Positions 39,319-47,541 of a stretch of 64,000 nt of DNA are shown here, in pieces; position 1 is the first letter of the stretch, and each line of letters begins with the position of its first letter. The position numbers were made by a program, and so were the translations under genes. The stretch is from CAILKP01 sp038231815 (GTDB taxonomy: Bacteria; Planctomycetota; Phycisphaerae; Phycisphaerales; UBA1924): positions 13,118 through 77,117 of the forward strand of contig JBBRKQ010000005.1 in the NCBI GenBank assembly GCA_038231815.1, given 5' to 3'. The notes under the pieces are model-generated. The model did not search any database, was not told the origin of the DNA, and saw only the letters and a list, made by a program, of their open reading frames with translations.

Positions 39319-40020
39319 TCAACGCCGCCTGTGCGGTTTCAGCACCAATGCGAAAAGGACAGTCGCAGACACTATCGAACTTGGCGACGGCACGACGATT
39401 TTGATGTCATCTACACCGATGTGGTCAGGCGATCCGAGGAACTCGATGCTGACAAACGTGGTCGGTACAGCGAAGTTCGAAAGTCCAAGGAACAGCAAGC
39501 CACCCTGGACCGAACCGCTTTCGAGCACACCCTGCCACTGTGAGTCGTTTGTGCGAAACCGGTATTCACCATTGTGGTCCCCCAATCCTGAGAAAAATGC
39601 TCCAAATGCAGCGATTGGATGGGAGAACTCAAAGTAGAGTGTTCCGTTGGTATTGTTCGGGTCAAGCTTCATAAACCTTGAGCCGGCGACACTCGTGTTG
39701 AACCCGTTTGTCGGGGTCGTCGGATCATCGGTGATCTGATTCGTCCAGCCAATCGTTGGTGACGTAGTAACCGTGACGAGCGGGGACAGCACTAGTCCTG
39801 TTCCAAAGGGACCAAGCGTGCTCCCCTCGAAATCTATCGTGAACCCCGTTCCCATTGTTGCTGTTGTCGTGTTGAACATCGTCGCTGCGGCGGTGGCGTT
39901 AGGTGCTGAAGCAGTCGACGTCGCACCCACGTCAAACCCTCTTATGACGTCGGCCGCAAGCGTCGCTGCAGCCGGCAAGATGAATGGGAGAAAAATACTC
40001 AGAGTTTGGTGATGCCGCAT
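39319..40020 (-). CDS. Secreted PEP-CTERM-like protein
   Basis: A 233-residue exported protein. The N-terminal signal is 'MRHHQTLSIFLPFILPAA' to 'LAA'. The mature part is beta-rich and Thr/Gly/Phe-rich ('FTIDFEGSTLGPFGTGL', 'FEFSHPIAAFGAFFSGLGD', 'FVSIEFLGSPDHIGVDDIKI'), typical of planctomycete and verrucomicrobial autolysin-like or extracellular-matrix proteins. The C-terminus is tripartite: 'VVPSPSS', a hydrophobic stretch 'IVSATVLFALVL', then 'KPHRRR'. This mirrors the PEP-CTERM sorting signal read by exosortase, with Pro-Ser-Pro replacing the usual Pro-Glu-Pro. No exosortase gene is in the window. Function unknown. Confidence 0.78.
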   Translation of the reverse strand: MRHHQTLSIFLPFILPAAATLAADVIRGFDVGATSTASAPNATAAATMFNTTTATMGTGFTIDFEGSTLGPFGTGLVLSPLVTVTTSPTIGWTNQITDDPTTPTNGFNTSVAGSRFMKLDPNNTNGTLYFEFSHPIAAFGAFFSGLGDHNGEYRFRTNDSQWQGVLESGSVQGGLLFLGLSNFAVPTTFVSIEFLGSPDHIGVDDIKIVVPSPSSIVSATVLFALVLKPHRRR

Positions 40021-40173
40021 CGGAATCCTCTCACGGTTTGGCGGTTGTCCGCAGTTGATTCATGGAGCGTCGCCTCCACGTGCAGGAATAATACCGGAAG
40101 CCGCAGTGTTGGACTTGGTAAATAACGCGGGACTAGATAACTCAGAGGGGGGCAAATTCAGCTTGAGCGAACG

Positions 40174-40680
40174 CTATTTGGTCGACCCGAGAGCCTTCCG
40201 AAAGCGGCTTTCTAGGTTGGCGATGGCGGCAGGGAGCTGGTTTTGAACCTTTCTGACGCCCGTTAGAAAAGCCTCCCTGTCGCCTGTGGGCCTCTTGGCA
40301 TCGGTGAGTACATAGACAGCGAGCTTGATCTCCATCCAAAGGTCGTCAAGCTGTTTGCACATCGATGGGTCCAACCAGATACGCGATCGTTGACATTCTT
40401 CCCTAAAAAATGCCGACGCGACCTCGGCAGCTCGGCGGCGCTTGTGAAACTCTTCGTCACCTTGATAATCAGGGGTCGCGAGCACCTGAAGCGAACACAT
40501 CATCTCATATGTCGTTCCGTGGATTTTCGAAATTGCTTCACATTTTTTGTCATTCACCCGGTCCAAATGCCGAGTTCGTCGCGTTAAGTAGCTCGTAACG
40601 AAAAGTGTCACGACAGCTCCAGTAAGCGTCCCAAGCCCGAGCGACTTGGACAACTCTGATATGAAGGTCATCCAATCCAT
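40174..40680 (-). CDS. Small membrane-anchored protein of unknown function
   Basis: A 168-residue protein. The ATG at 40680 is supported by AAGGAG seven bases upstream; the longer frame to 40710 is not. The N-terminus holds one membrane helix (about 15-35, 'LGLGTLTGAVVTLFVTSYL') followed by 'TRRTRHLDRVNDKKCEAISK' and a long, charged helical domain with Trp and Met ('DLWMEIKLAVYVLTDAKR'). This resembles small phage- or island-borne membrane proteins with a cytoplasmic coiled region. GC is lower than in its neighbours and the Shine-Dalgarno is unusually good for this window, which hints at a foreign origin. No function can be assigned. Confidence 0.7.
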   Translation of the reverse strand: MDWMTFISELSKSLGLGTLTGAVVTLFVTSYLTRRTRHLDRVNDKKCEAISKIHGTTYEMMCSLQVLATPDYQGDEEFHKRRRAAEVASAFFREECQRSRIWLDPSMCKQLDDLWMEIKLAVYVLTDAKRPTGDREAFLTGVRKVQNQLPAAIANLESRFRKALGSTK

Positions 40681-40762
40681 TCCGTGCTCCTTGCATTGTT
40701 TGAACCCCAATACCGCACACTTTCCCAGCCGCGGCAGGCTGCGAGCCGCTCACCGATAATTC

Positions 40763-41356
40763 TCACCCAGCGGCCTTCCCCAGCAGCACCTTCCACTCCG
40801 CCTCCACCCTCGCCTTCACCGGCTCCGCCAACCCCGGCAGGTTAATCTCAACATTCCGCCCCGCGCACCATGCCGCCGCCGCCGCCAGCTTCTCGGCAAT
40901 ATCCAAATCACTCACCAGGTGCAGGTTGCTCTTGCCCCGCAGCTTGCCGCACAGTTTGTGTACCTCCACGCAAACCGCCATGGCCGAGAGTGGCACGTTC
41001 GCCGCCATCACCGTCGCCGCGGCCAGCCCGCTCCGCCCCGCATCTCCGTCGGGCAGCTTCATCATCGTGTTCACGGCGGCATATGCCCGCCCATCTTCAT
41101 CGGCAAGTTCCAGCAGCATCAGCCGGGCCCGTGCAAGTTCTGCCTGCACGGTCGCCAGCATCATCTGATGCTCCGCCAAGTTTTTCTTGCCCAGTGAATA
41201 CGCCACCACCATCTCCGCCTGCGCAGCGGCCGCAGCGCCCACCATGCACGCTACCGCGCCGCCACCGGGCGTGGGTGTTTTGGCGGCCAAGCTAGTGAAA
41301 AATGCGGCGACGGTGTGCAGCGCCAGCGGAGCATCAGCAGCGTGAGGCGTGGTCAT
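40763..41356 (-). CDS. Cyclodeaminase/cyclohydrolase family protein (FTCD_C/FchA-like)
   Basis: A 197-residue protein of the formiminotransferase-cyclodeaminase C-terminal family. The ATG at 41356 gives 'MTTPHAADAPLALHTV'. The key motif is 'LAAKTPTPGGGAVACMVGA' (the P-T-P-GGG-S/A-V loop that binds the folate), followed by all-helical sequence with 'DEDGRAYAAVNTMMKLP' and 'SDLDIAEKLAAAAAWCA'. Relatives are formimidoyl-THF cyclodeaminase and methenyl-THF cyclohydrolase, in one-carbon metabolism. As a stand-alone protein either activity is possible. It lies 43 bases downstream of the SRPBCC gene on the same strand, perhaps in one transcript with the ArsR regulator, though no functional link is known. 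Confidence 0.88.
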   Translation of the reverse strand: MTTPHAADAPLALHTVAAFFTSLAAKTPTPGGGAVACMVGAAAAAQAEMVVAYSLGKKNLAEHQMMLATVQAELARARLMLLELADEDGRAYAAVNTMMKLPDGDAGRSGLAAATVMAANVPLSAMAVCVEVHKLCGKLRGKSNLHLVSDLDIAEKLAAAAAWCAGRNVEINLPGLAEPVKARVEAEWKVLLGKAAG

Positions 41357-41399
41357 AGCCCCAGCGTAGCAACAGCCCCCAGCCTTCGGCCGTGCTTGA

Positions 41400-41891
41400 T
41401 CAATCCACCGGCCAATGCTCACTGCGGCACTTCTTCGGTGTAATCACCGGTGTCAGCACCTTGATAAGCACGTACAACGCGCGAATGCCCAGCGTTGGCT
41501 TGCCGGTTTCCATCACACTCTTAAGTGTGCTGGTAATCATGGTGCCGCCCTGAACCATCTGCTTGGCCGTCTTGGTGCCCAGCGGCAGATCATCAATCGT
41601 CAGCGTGAACTCGGTGCCGCCTGATTTGTTCGGCTTCAGCTCATAGGTGACCCTGCATTCCGGGTCATTCTCATTGGTAAAGCGAAACGTGTGCCCGAAG
41701 CGGTGTGGCGGCTCGCACAGGAAAATAGTACCAACAACACCGGTAAACTTGCCATCGGGCGAGCGCATCGCCAGTTTGCTGCCGGGCACAAGCCCGCCGC
41801 GGCCCAGCGACATGCGGCTGTTAAAAAAGCACAAAATTGGCTTGTCTGTGCGGGTGATCTCGCGCCACACCGCATCAATCGGCGCGCTCAT
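41400..41891 (-). CDS. SRPBCC (AHSA1-like) domain protein
   Basis: A 163-residue START-like fold protein of the activator-of-Hsp90-ATPase-homologue type. Visible features are 'APIDAVWREITRTDKPI' (first helix), 'LVPGSKLAMRSPDGKFTGVV', 'LCEPPHRFGHTFRF' and a C-terminal long helix ('KQMVQGGTMITSTLKSVMETG'). These proteins have a deep hydrophobic cavity that binds small lipophilic ligands. The typical genomic partner is an ArsR-type HTH gene directly upstream, exactly as seen here (60 bases apart), so the pair is probably co-regulated. The sequence continues about 20 residues past the domain ('VLIKVLTPVITPKKC'). Ligand unknown. Confidence 0.88.
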   Translation of the reverse strand: MSAPIDAVWREITRTDKPILCFFNSRMSLGRGGLVPGSKLAMRSPDGKFTGVVGTIFLCEPPHRFGHTFRFTNENDPECRVTYELKPNKSGGTEFTLTIDDLPLGTKTAKQMVQGGTMITSTLKSVMETGKPTLGIRALYVLIKVLTPVITPKKCRSEHWPVD

Positions 41892-41951
41892 ATCAACTTT
41901 AAATTGCGAGTGGTGGACTTGCTGTCGGAAGTTTGTGACGACATGGCTGCT

Positions 41952-42437
41952 TCAGGCACTGCGGATTCTCCTGTGTTGCTGCGGCTGTGAAGACGGCAAG
42001 CACACCGTCGCATCTCCGGGCAAAGTCCCGCCCGGTTCGCTGCTGCGTGCTTCAAGTTTCTGTTCTCCATCGCCGCCACCTGTCCGGCTCGGCTGCTCTG
42101 CCACCCGCTGGCCCCCAGCCACCTCCAGTCGCTCCTTCATGTCCAGCATGCGCCCAGCCCAGAAGCTTGAATAGCTGTCAGTCCAGCGGTCATAAATGTG
42201 CTGGATCGGTACCGCGTTAAAATACAGCCGCCGGATGCGGCCTTCCCGCCGCGAACTTAGTAGTTTGGCGCGCTCCAGCAGCTTGATGTGCTTGAGCACG
42301 CCCACCGGCGTCATGCGAAACCGTTCGGCCACTTCGGCAATCGTAATGCCGGGGTGCTGCTGCGCAATGTCCAGCATCTTCCGCCTTGCAGGGCTAGAAA
42401 GTGCGGCGAACACGCGATCAAGTGCGGCGCATGTCAT
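41952..42437 (-). CDS. ArsR-family transcriptional repressor
   Basis: A 161-residue regulator. The ATG at 42437 begins 'MTCAALDRVFAALSSPARRK', the family's typical N-terminus; further in-frame starts upstream are less likely. The winged helix-turn-helix is 'PGITIAEVAERFRMTPVGVL' with 'HIKLLERAKLLSSRREGR'. The 'RRLYFNAVPIQHIYDRWTD' that follows is typical of the ArsR group paired with AHSA1-type SRPBCC genes. No metal-binding Cys pair (CxC) is present in the recognition region, so metal sensing is unlikely. The C-terminal 50 residues are low complexity. An inverted repeat overlaps the start codon and is a likely autoregulatory operator. Confidence 0.9.
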   Translation of the reverse strand: MTCAALDRVFAALSSPARRKMLDIAQQHPGITIAEVAERFRMTPVGVLKHIKLLERAKLLSSRREGRIRRLYFNAVPIQHIYDRWTDSYSSFWAGRMLDMKERLEVAGGQRVAEQPSRTGGGDGEQKLEARSSEPGGTLPGDATVCLPSSQPQQHRRIRSA

Positions 42438-42458
42438 TGATAACCAAATGGTAATCAA
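42437..42458 (-). promoter_or_regulatory. Probable ArsR operator (inverted repeat)
   Basis: TTGATAACC (42437-42445) and GGTAATCAA (42450-42458) are complementary at 8 of 9 positions around an AAAT centre, an AT-rich palindrome in a GC-rich region. It abuts the start codon of the ArsR-type gene, the position expected for autorepression. Confidence 0.55.
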
Positions 42459-42666
42459 TTGAGCATGTCGGGTCAAGCGGTGAAGTCAAATCTACTGCCA
42501 AGCCCCCGCGCCGGTGGACAATCCGGGCAAGCCCGCCCGGTTCATACACAAAGCCCCCAGTTCGCCCCGCCGAAACCGGATTCCAAGCGTTGCCAATAAG
42601 TTCGGTAGGTCCGCCGTCCTAAAGCGCCGAACCCGCTTTTCCTCCGTTTCCGCAAGAGCACCCGCT

Positions 42667-43089
42667 ATGAGCACTTTTAATAACGATCCCAACTTCTCCA
42701 ACCGGCCAAGCGGGCCGTACAACGACGTCATCCCCATCAACGGCACCCGCGAGTGGGAACGCACCTACTCCGTCTTCGTGCACCTGACTCCGTTCTCAAC
42801 GTTCTTTCTGCCATGCCCCCTCTTGGTCGCACTGGTGCTGTGGCTCATCAAGCGGGACCAGTCTGGCTTTGTTGATGCCGCTGGCAAATCCACCATGAAT
42901 CTTCAGATTTCGGCATGGGTCTACAGCGTAGTGCTGTTTTGTGCTGGCTTCTTCACCTTCGGTATCGGCTGGGTTCTCATCGCCATCCTCGGTCTTATCG
43001 TGCTCATCCTCGCTGTCTTGGGCGCCCTCGCCGCCAGCCGGGGCGAGGTCTATCGCTATCCCCTGGTCATCCCGTTCTTTACCATTTAA
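42667..43089 (+). CDS. DUF4870 (Tic20-like) membrane protein
   Basis: A 140-residue membrane protein. The ATG at 42667 opens 'MSTFNNDPNFSNRPSG'; the frame extends upstream to 42514 without support. After a hydrophilic 30 residues come 'RTYSVFVHLTPFSTFFLPCP' with the first helix, then 'LWLIKRDQSGFVDAAGKSTM', the hallmark 'IKRD.S.FVD.qGKea.NFQ' loop of the DUF4870 family, and two further helices ('ISAWVYSVVLFCAGFFTFGI', 'VLIAILGLIVLILAVLGAL') before the end 'GEVYRYPLVIPFFTI'. Function is unknown despite the distant similarity to chloroplast Tic20. It is followed 138 bases later by the signal peptidase gene on the same strand. Confidence 0.9.
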   Translation: MSTFNNDPNFSNRPSGPYNDVIPINGTREWERTYSVFVHLTPFSTFFLPCPLLVALVLWLIKRDQSGFVDAAGKSTMNLQISAWVYSVVLFCAGFFTFGIGWVLIAILGLIVLILAVLGALAASRGEVYRYPLVIPFFTI

Positions 43090-43227
43090 AACCAAGCCAG
43101 TTCCCACTCCCCCTCTCTCCCGCCTCCGCGATCGTTTCTATGAACCGCTCCCATACCGCGGCTGCCCGCCAATAGGGTGTTTCACAACCGCCAGCATCCC
43201 CCAGCCGGCACTACCCTCCGGCCAGCC

Positions 43228-44922
43228 ATGAGCACCGCCAGCATCGAACTCGTCCACCCACCCAAGGAAAGCGTCAAAGAAACGCTCATCTCTATCCTCA
43301 TCGCCTTCGTACTTGCCTTCGTCTTCCGCAGCTTCGTGGTCGAGGCGTTCATCATCCCCACCGGCTCAATGGCCCCCACGCTGCTGGGTGAGCACATGCG
43401 CTTTGCAAACGGGGAAACCGGCGCCAACTGGACAGTCGGCCCCCGTGACTACGACGGCCGCAGCCGCACACCCCTGTCCATCCAAGGTGTGAACGATCCC
43501 GTCGTGGTTCATGATCCCATTTCAGGTGAAGCGATCTCCCGCGCCGCTGTGCCACTCCGCTCCGGTGATCGCATCCTGGTTGAAAAATTCCTCTACGGCG
43601 TGCGTGAGCCCCAGCGGTTTGATGTGGTTGTGTTCAAAAACCCCAGCGACCCAACCCAGAATTACATCAAGCGACTCATCGGCCTGCCCAGTGAAGAAAT
43701 CGCCTTGGTCGATGGCGATGTCTTCACCCGCAAGGTCGATAAGCCAGACCCCGCCCCCAGTGATGCCAACCGCTGGATGACCCCCGGCTGGCAAATCGCC
43801 CGCAAAGACTCGCGCGTCATGAAGTCCGTCTGGCAGGAAGTCTTTGATGCCGCCAAAACCCCCCTCACCTTCGGGCAGCCCGCCGCCTCAAGCTTCAAGT
43901 TCCCCTGGGTCGGCGCCAGCGAAATCCCAGATGCCTGGACCGTCAGCGACGGAGTCTCCCTGCCCCGCGGCCAAGTTATCTGCAAGACCGACAAGCGGGC
44001 CGCCCTCAGTTGGAACAACAAGCAGGCCTTCTTCAGCTCCCTAGCCCAAGGCAGGCGTGAGTTTGATCGCACCATCTGCGATCGCTACGCCTACAACGAA
44101 GTCGCCCAAACCAACATCTTCCCCGTCAGCGATGTTCGGGTCAGCGCCGGCGTCAAACCCGAGCAGGCCGGCCTGGCGTACCGCATCGTCCTGCAAGCCC
44201 GCGGCCACCTCTTTGTTGGTGAAATCGCCGGTGGCAAGGCCACCCTCAAGATGCGCCCGATCGAGCTGGTCGATGGCCCGTTTACCACACTGGCAACCGG
44301 TGATGCCACCCTCCCCGCCGGCCGCGTCACCGCGGTTGAGTTCTGGCACCATGATCAATCGCTGCGGCTGCTGGTTGGCGGGCGCGAGGTTGCCGCCGGC
44401 ACGTACGACTGGAACCCCGAGCAGCGCATCGCCTTCTCCACCGGCCGCACCCTTACAGAGCTGATGGACAACCAAAAAACCGTCAGCGGTAACATCTTGG
44501 CAGATCCCACCCTCTACCGCCCCGCCCAACTCCGTATCGAGCTTGAAGGCTCCCCGGCCTCCCTCTTTGGCCTCAAGCTCGACCGTGACTTGCACTACCA
44601 GCCCGCCACCTACCCCATGGGCAGCGGTGAGTTCGGCGGCCAGCCCGCCATAGCCACCAACCCCGACACCACCATCCGGCTCGAACCCGACCAGTTCTTC
44701 GTGTGCGGCGACAACAGCCCCCAAAGCATGGACTCGCGCCTGTGGAACCGCCCCGACCCCTGGATCGAAGACCTCATGCTCTCCCGCGGCATGAAAAACA
44801 GCATCGGCGTAGTCTCCCGAGACCTCATGCTCGGCCGGGCCTTCCACGTTTATTTCCCGTCAATGCTCCAAGGCGGCATCGCACCCATACCGGATGTTGG
44901 CCGCATGAGGTTCATCCAGTAG
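43228..44922 (+). CDS. lepB: Signal peptidase I with large insertion
   Basis: A 564-residue type I signal peptidase, the membrane protease that removes signal peptides from exported proteins. The ATG at 43228 precedes one N-terminal membrane helix ('LISILIAFVLAFVFRSFVV'). The catalytic Ser47 lies in 'FIIPTGSMAPTLLGEHM' and the catalytic Lys149 in 'NYIKRLIGLPSEEI' with 'DVVVFKNPSDP' before it. The C-terminal box 'FVCGDNSPQSMDSRLW' (Gly-Asp-Asn-Ser about 494) is present. Roughly 345 residues separate Lys149 from that box, against about 125 in E. coli LepB. The extra region (about 180-480) is beta-rich, with 'AFSTGRTLTELMDNQ' and 'LYRPAQLRIELEGSPASLFG', and may form one or more added periplasmic beta-sandwich domains. 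Confidence 0.93.
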   Translation: MSTASIELVHPPKESVKETLISILIAFVLAFVFRSFVVEAFIIPTGSMAPTLLGEHMRFANGETGANWTVGPRDYDGRSRTPLSIQGVNDPVVVHDPISGEAISRAAVPLRSGDRILVEKFLYGVREPQRFDVVVFKNPSDPTQNYIKRLIGLPSEEIALVDGDVFTRKVDKPDPAPSDANRWMTPGWQIARKDSRVMKSVWQEVFDAAKTPLTFGQPAASSFKFPWVGASEIPDAWTVSDGVSLPRGQVICKTDKRAALSWNNKQAFFSSLAQGRREFDRTICDRYAYNEVAQTNIFPVSDVRVSAGVKPEQAGLAYRIVLQARGHLFVGEIAGGKATLKMRPIELVDGPFTTLATGDATLPAGRVTAVEFWHHDQSLRLLVGGREVAAGTYDWNPEQRIAFSTGRTLTELMDNQKTVSGNILADPTLYRPAQLRIELEGSPASLFGLKLDRDLHYQPATYPMGSGEFGGQPAIATNPDTTIRLEPDQFFVCGDNSPQSMDSRLWNRPDPWIEDLMLSRGMKNSIGVVSRDLMLGRAFHVYFPSMLQGGIAPIPDVGRMRFIQ

Positions 44923-45377
44923 AGGGGAAAGGCCGCTGAGCGGCCAATGGGCGTGCCCAACAGGCAGCCAGCCGAAGCCAAAGAGACTGTGCCGCCCCGC
45001 AAACTGCCAACGCCTGAGGGCTTTACAACCCTCAGCCCCCTCCGCAAGTTGCTGATGAATTGACCCAGCTGGCTCCAAAAGCCGACCAACCTCCGCGACG
45101 GAGAAACGCTAACCGGCCGGTCGGCAGATACCCGGCTCTCTAGGTACGCTGGGTATGTACCTTGTCTTGCGGTTGTGCATGCTCAGCTTCACTGCGAATC
45201 ATGGGTGCTCTGATCTTTCCAGTTCAAATTCTGTCACCCCGACTTTGAAGGCTTGATGGCCTCCGCTGGCGCCGAGGCCATCTGCATTTCCGGAAAAGTC
45301 CAGTCCCGGCTCCCCGCAACCCTTGTCCGGGTTCGAATTGCCAACAGCCAGTAACCAACCGGCCAACCAGTCCTGCG
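44923..45377. other. 455-bp intergenic region with hairpins
   Basis: Two hairpins follow lepB: GGCCGC/GCGGCC at 44931-44945 (loop TGA), directly after the stop, and CTGAGGG/CCCTCAG at 45014-45035 (8-base loop). Either may terminate lepB. Beyond them lie the first copy of the tRNA-Pro-like repeat (45219) and the end of the serine hydrolase gene. No gene is supported. Confidence 0.6.
45219..45282. repeat. tRNA-Pro 3'-end-like repeat, copy 1, with hairpin
   Basis: 45219-45243 contains TTCAAAT followed by TCTGTCACCCCGA, which resembles the T-loop and acceptor end of many bacterial tRNA-Pro genes (CCTGTCACCCCGACCA). The 5' half of a tRNA is missing and the T-stem does not pair, so it is not a functional tRNA. 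Twelve bases later GATGGCCTC (45255-45263) pairs perfectly with GAGGCCATC (45274-45282). Copies 2 and 3 lie at 46710 and 50871. This could be an attachment-site remnant. Confidence 0.55.
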
Positions 45378-46571
45378 TCATGGCGACTGTCGAATCCGTT
45401 CGAGCAACCGATACCCGAGTCCCTGCTTGGTCCACGTTTGCGGATCTTCAAAACTGGAGATATTGCACATCAGCACGATGCACTCGCCCGACTCGGGGAC
45501 GACAATGTTGACTGCGTTGTAGCCTCCGATTGCCCCGTGACGCTCTACAACGCGAGTACGAGTACCGGGCGTTAGCTCAAGGTCGTAGACCCAGCACCCC
45601 ATGGCGGCGAAGCCACTCTGGGGCGATGATTCAAGCATTATCTCTGTCGTCCGCGTGTCCAGCAGCCGGTGGTTGACCAGCGTTAGATTAAACGCCCAGA
45701 GGTCGTGGGCAGTGGAATACACAGCGCCGGCGCCCGCAAAGTTGGCGAGCTGAAAGAGCGGAGCGTCCCGTACTCCACCTGAGTCAACTTCGTAGTCACG
45801 GGCGAGATTCGGCACGATTTCCCGTCCCATGAGAACTCCCGATCCGATCATGCCCGAGGGAACAAAGACGCGATCGCGGAGCACCTGAATGAGCGGCTTC
45901 CCGTCCAACTGCTCAAGCAGCGCGCCCAACAATATGTAATCTGTGTTGTTGTACGAGAACCCCGAGCCCGGATCACGCTCAAGTTCGCACGCGTCGATCA
46001 GCCGGCCCAGTCCCGCGCCGCTCGTGTCGATATCCTGACGGGTATAGAAACTAGGAACAATGACATCGGGCTGCGGCAAACCACTTGTATGTGTGAGCAA
46101 GTTCCTGATCGTCACCCGAGCGGCCCAAGGACGGGTCAACCAAGGCAAGTGCTTCTTGATTGGATCATCCAGCTTTAAGCGATCTTGCTGGAATTCTTGG
46201 AGCACGCACACCGCAACCATCTGTTTGGTGACCGACGCAATGGGCATCGGACTTTCGAGCCTAAGTGGCACGCTAAAGGTCCGGTCGGCCATGCCTACGG
46301 AGAACGCGCCGAGTAACGTAGGGCCTCGGGCAATCAGGGCAACCCCATCGAATCGTCCAGCGTCATACTCCGCCTGTACGAGGATCCGTAACGATTCGCT
46401 CATCGGCAGACTCTGCTGGCGTGCTCCTGCGGGCGGATGAAGATTGGTGCACCCGCCGCACGCCACGCACACTGCCGCCATGAGCCAGCAAGCGGTGTGC
46501 AGAACACACGGAATTACACAGCGACCGAGTTCGCGAGGGACTTGGAACGGGAGGACGATGGTTAAGTACAT
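45378..46571 (-). CDS. Serine beta-lactamase-like hydrolase, probable lipoprotein
   Basis: A 397-residue member of the class C beta-lactamase-related family. The start is uncertain: the ATG at 46571 gives a 30-residue hydrophobic leader before 'MAAVCVACGGC'; starting at the Met at 46481 would leave a short lipoprotein-like signal with the lipobox CGGC. Motifs: SxxK in 'PIASVTKQMVAV', 'LLTHTSGLPQPD', YxN in 'FSYNNTDYILLGALLEQL', and 'VVERHGAIGGYNAVNIVV' near the C-terminus (the His-Gly strand). Family members are mostly esterases or peptidases. Its closest relative here is the gene at 15810, but similarity is confined to the motifs. It lies in the block between repeat copies 1 and 2. Confidence 0.85.
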   Translation of the reverse strand: MYLTIVLPFQVPRELGRCVIPCVLHTACWLMAAVCVACGGCTNLHPPAGARQQSLPMSESLRILVQAEYDAGRFDGVALIARGPTLLGAFSVGMADRTFSVPLRLESPMPIASVTKQMVAVCVLQEFQQDRLKLDDPIKKHLPWLTRPWAARVTIRNLLTHTSGLPQPDVIVPSFYTRQDIDTSGAGLGRLIDACELERDPGSGFSYNNTDYILLGALLEQLDGKPLIQVLRDRVFVPSGMIGSGVLMGREIVPNLARDYEVDSGGVRDAPLFQLANFAGAGAVYSTAHDLWAFNLTLVNHRLLDTRTTEIMLESSPQSGFAAMGCWVYDLELTPGTRTRVVERHGAIGGYNAVNIVVPESGECIVLMCNISSFEDPQTWTKQGLGYRLLERIRQSP

Positions 46572-47541
46572 TGGGATAGAGTGTACGGGACCAGTTCGAA
46601 CTGAGGACTCGGCAACTCGATGCCCCTGCTAATTGCCGTGACGGGCAAGTTCAGTACTGCGCTGCCGTTAGCGCCTGAACCAACCGACTCGCCGAAGGCG
46701 CCAATGCCCTAACGCCCTCCCAGAAAAGTTCCATTGGTGTTCTGTCACCCCGATTTGGATCACTGAGAAGCCCTTCGACGAGTACGTCGAAGGGCTTTCT
46801 CGTTGTGGGAATAAGACTTAGTCGCACCGTGGCCCCGTTCAAACACCGTGACACAGATGCCGAATTTCGACGGTTTTGAGGCTCGGTATTGGCGGGATTT
46901 GAACTCTACTTTGCTCAGTCGCTTTCATCTTCTACGAACGTCGCCACCGTCGCCCCTCATGCTGCGACGGTTGCAGTAGAAATCTCCGACCACGGCCCCT
47001 TCTCGCCGCGGGTGTTCATCCAGCGGGCCATGAAGACGGCGGTTTGCCGCCTTCGCCGGGCTTGAACTCAGCGCGGAAGGTCGGCCTCTTCGTCATGGTC
47101 AGGAAGACCAGCGCGGCGGGTGGGCGTGGACTCATCCACCAATCGCAGGTGGTGCGTGAGCCGTTACCCGCTCTCGACCAGCGCGAGAGGCCGCGTGGTG
47201 GGCGTCTGCGCGGGGGTCCCTTTTGGGGCACACCGTGATCCCCCATCTCGGGGCGGTCGGCGTTGCTGGTCTTGGGGTTTGATACTGATCGTGCACCTCT
47301 GATGCCGAAGAGGTCTGCTGCCCTCTCCGGCACCCCACCCGCTGCAGCCAACGCCAAACGCATGGCCCCAGCGGCACGCTCGCTTGTGGCCATGGGTGGA
47401 GCGACATCAGCTTGGGCGTCGCAGCACCCGCGTAAGCACGGTTCCCTTGCCCTCTTTCCTACGCCGAACGAGAACCCGGTCTTTCAGAGCCTTGTCTAGC
47501 AACTGGTTGTCCTACCCTCGTGCTTCAAAAGGAGTCAACCT
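46572..47541. other. 970-bp region without a supported gene
   Basis: It contains repeat copy 2 (46710-46797). The stretch 46880-47480 has several short frames on both strands, with Arg/Ser/Pro-rich composition like shadow or decayed coding sequence; none shows a recognisable domain. A strong Shine-Dalgarno (AAGGAG, seven bases before the ATG) at the right edge belongs to the next gene. This is the longest gene-free stretch in the window. Confidence 0.55.
46710..46797. repeat. tRNA-Pro-like repeat, copy 2, with terminator hairpin
   Basis: 46710-46753 is nearly identical to copy 3 (50871-50912) over about 43 bases, including AAAAGTTC, ATTGGTGTTCTGTCACCC and the upstream TAAC. The CTGTCACCCCGA end is shared with copy 1. 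It is followed by AAGCCCTTCGACG (46768-46780) pairing perfectly over 13 bases with CGTCGAAGGGCTT (46785-46797), loop AGTA, then TCTCGTT: a strong intrinsic-terminator-like hairpin. Confidence 0.75.

Noticed and set aside
45219..45243. A functional tRNA-Pro
   Set aside because: Only the 3' end resembles tRNA-Pro; there is no 5' acceptor strand, D-arm or anticodon arm upstream, and the T-stem does not pair.
46710..46797. Integron attC site (TAAC...GTTA-like ends near copies 2 and 3)
   Set aside because: The core-site consensus fits only partly, no integron integrase is seen, and the genes between the copies do not have the compact cassette layout.
46651..46854. Small minus-strand gene containing 'RTPMELFWEGVRAL'
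   Set aside because: It overlaps repeat copy 2 and its terminator hairpin. The equivalent stretch in copy 3 has a one-base shift and a stop, so the frame is not conserved; at most a remnant.
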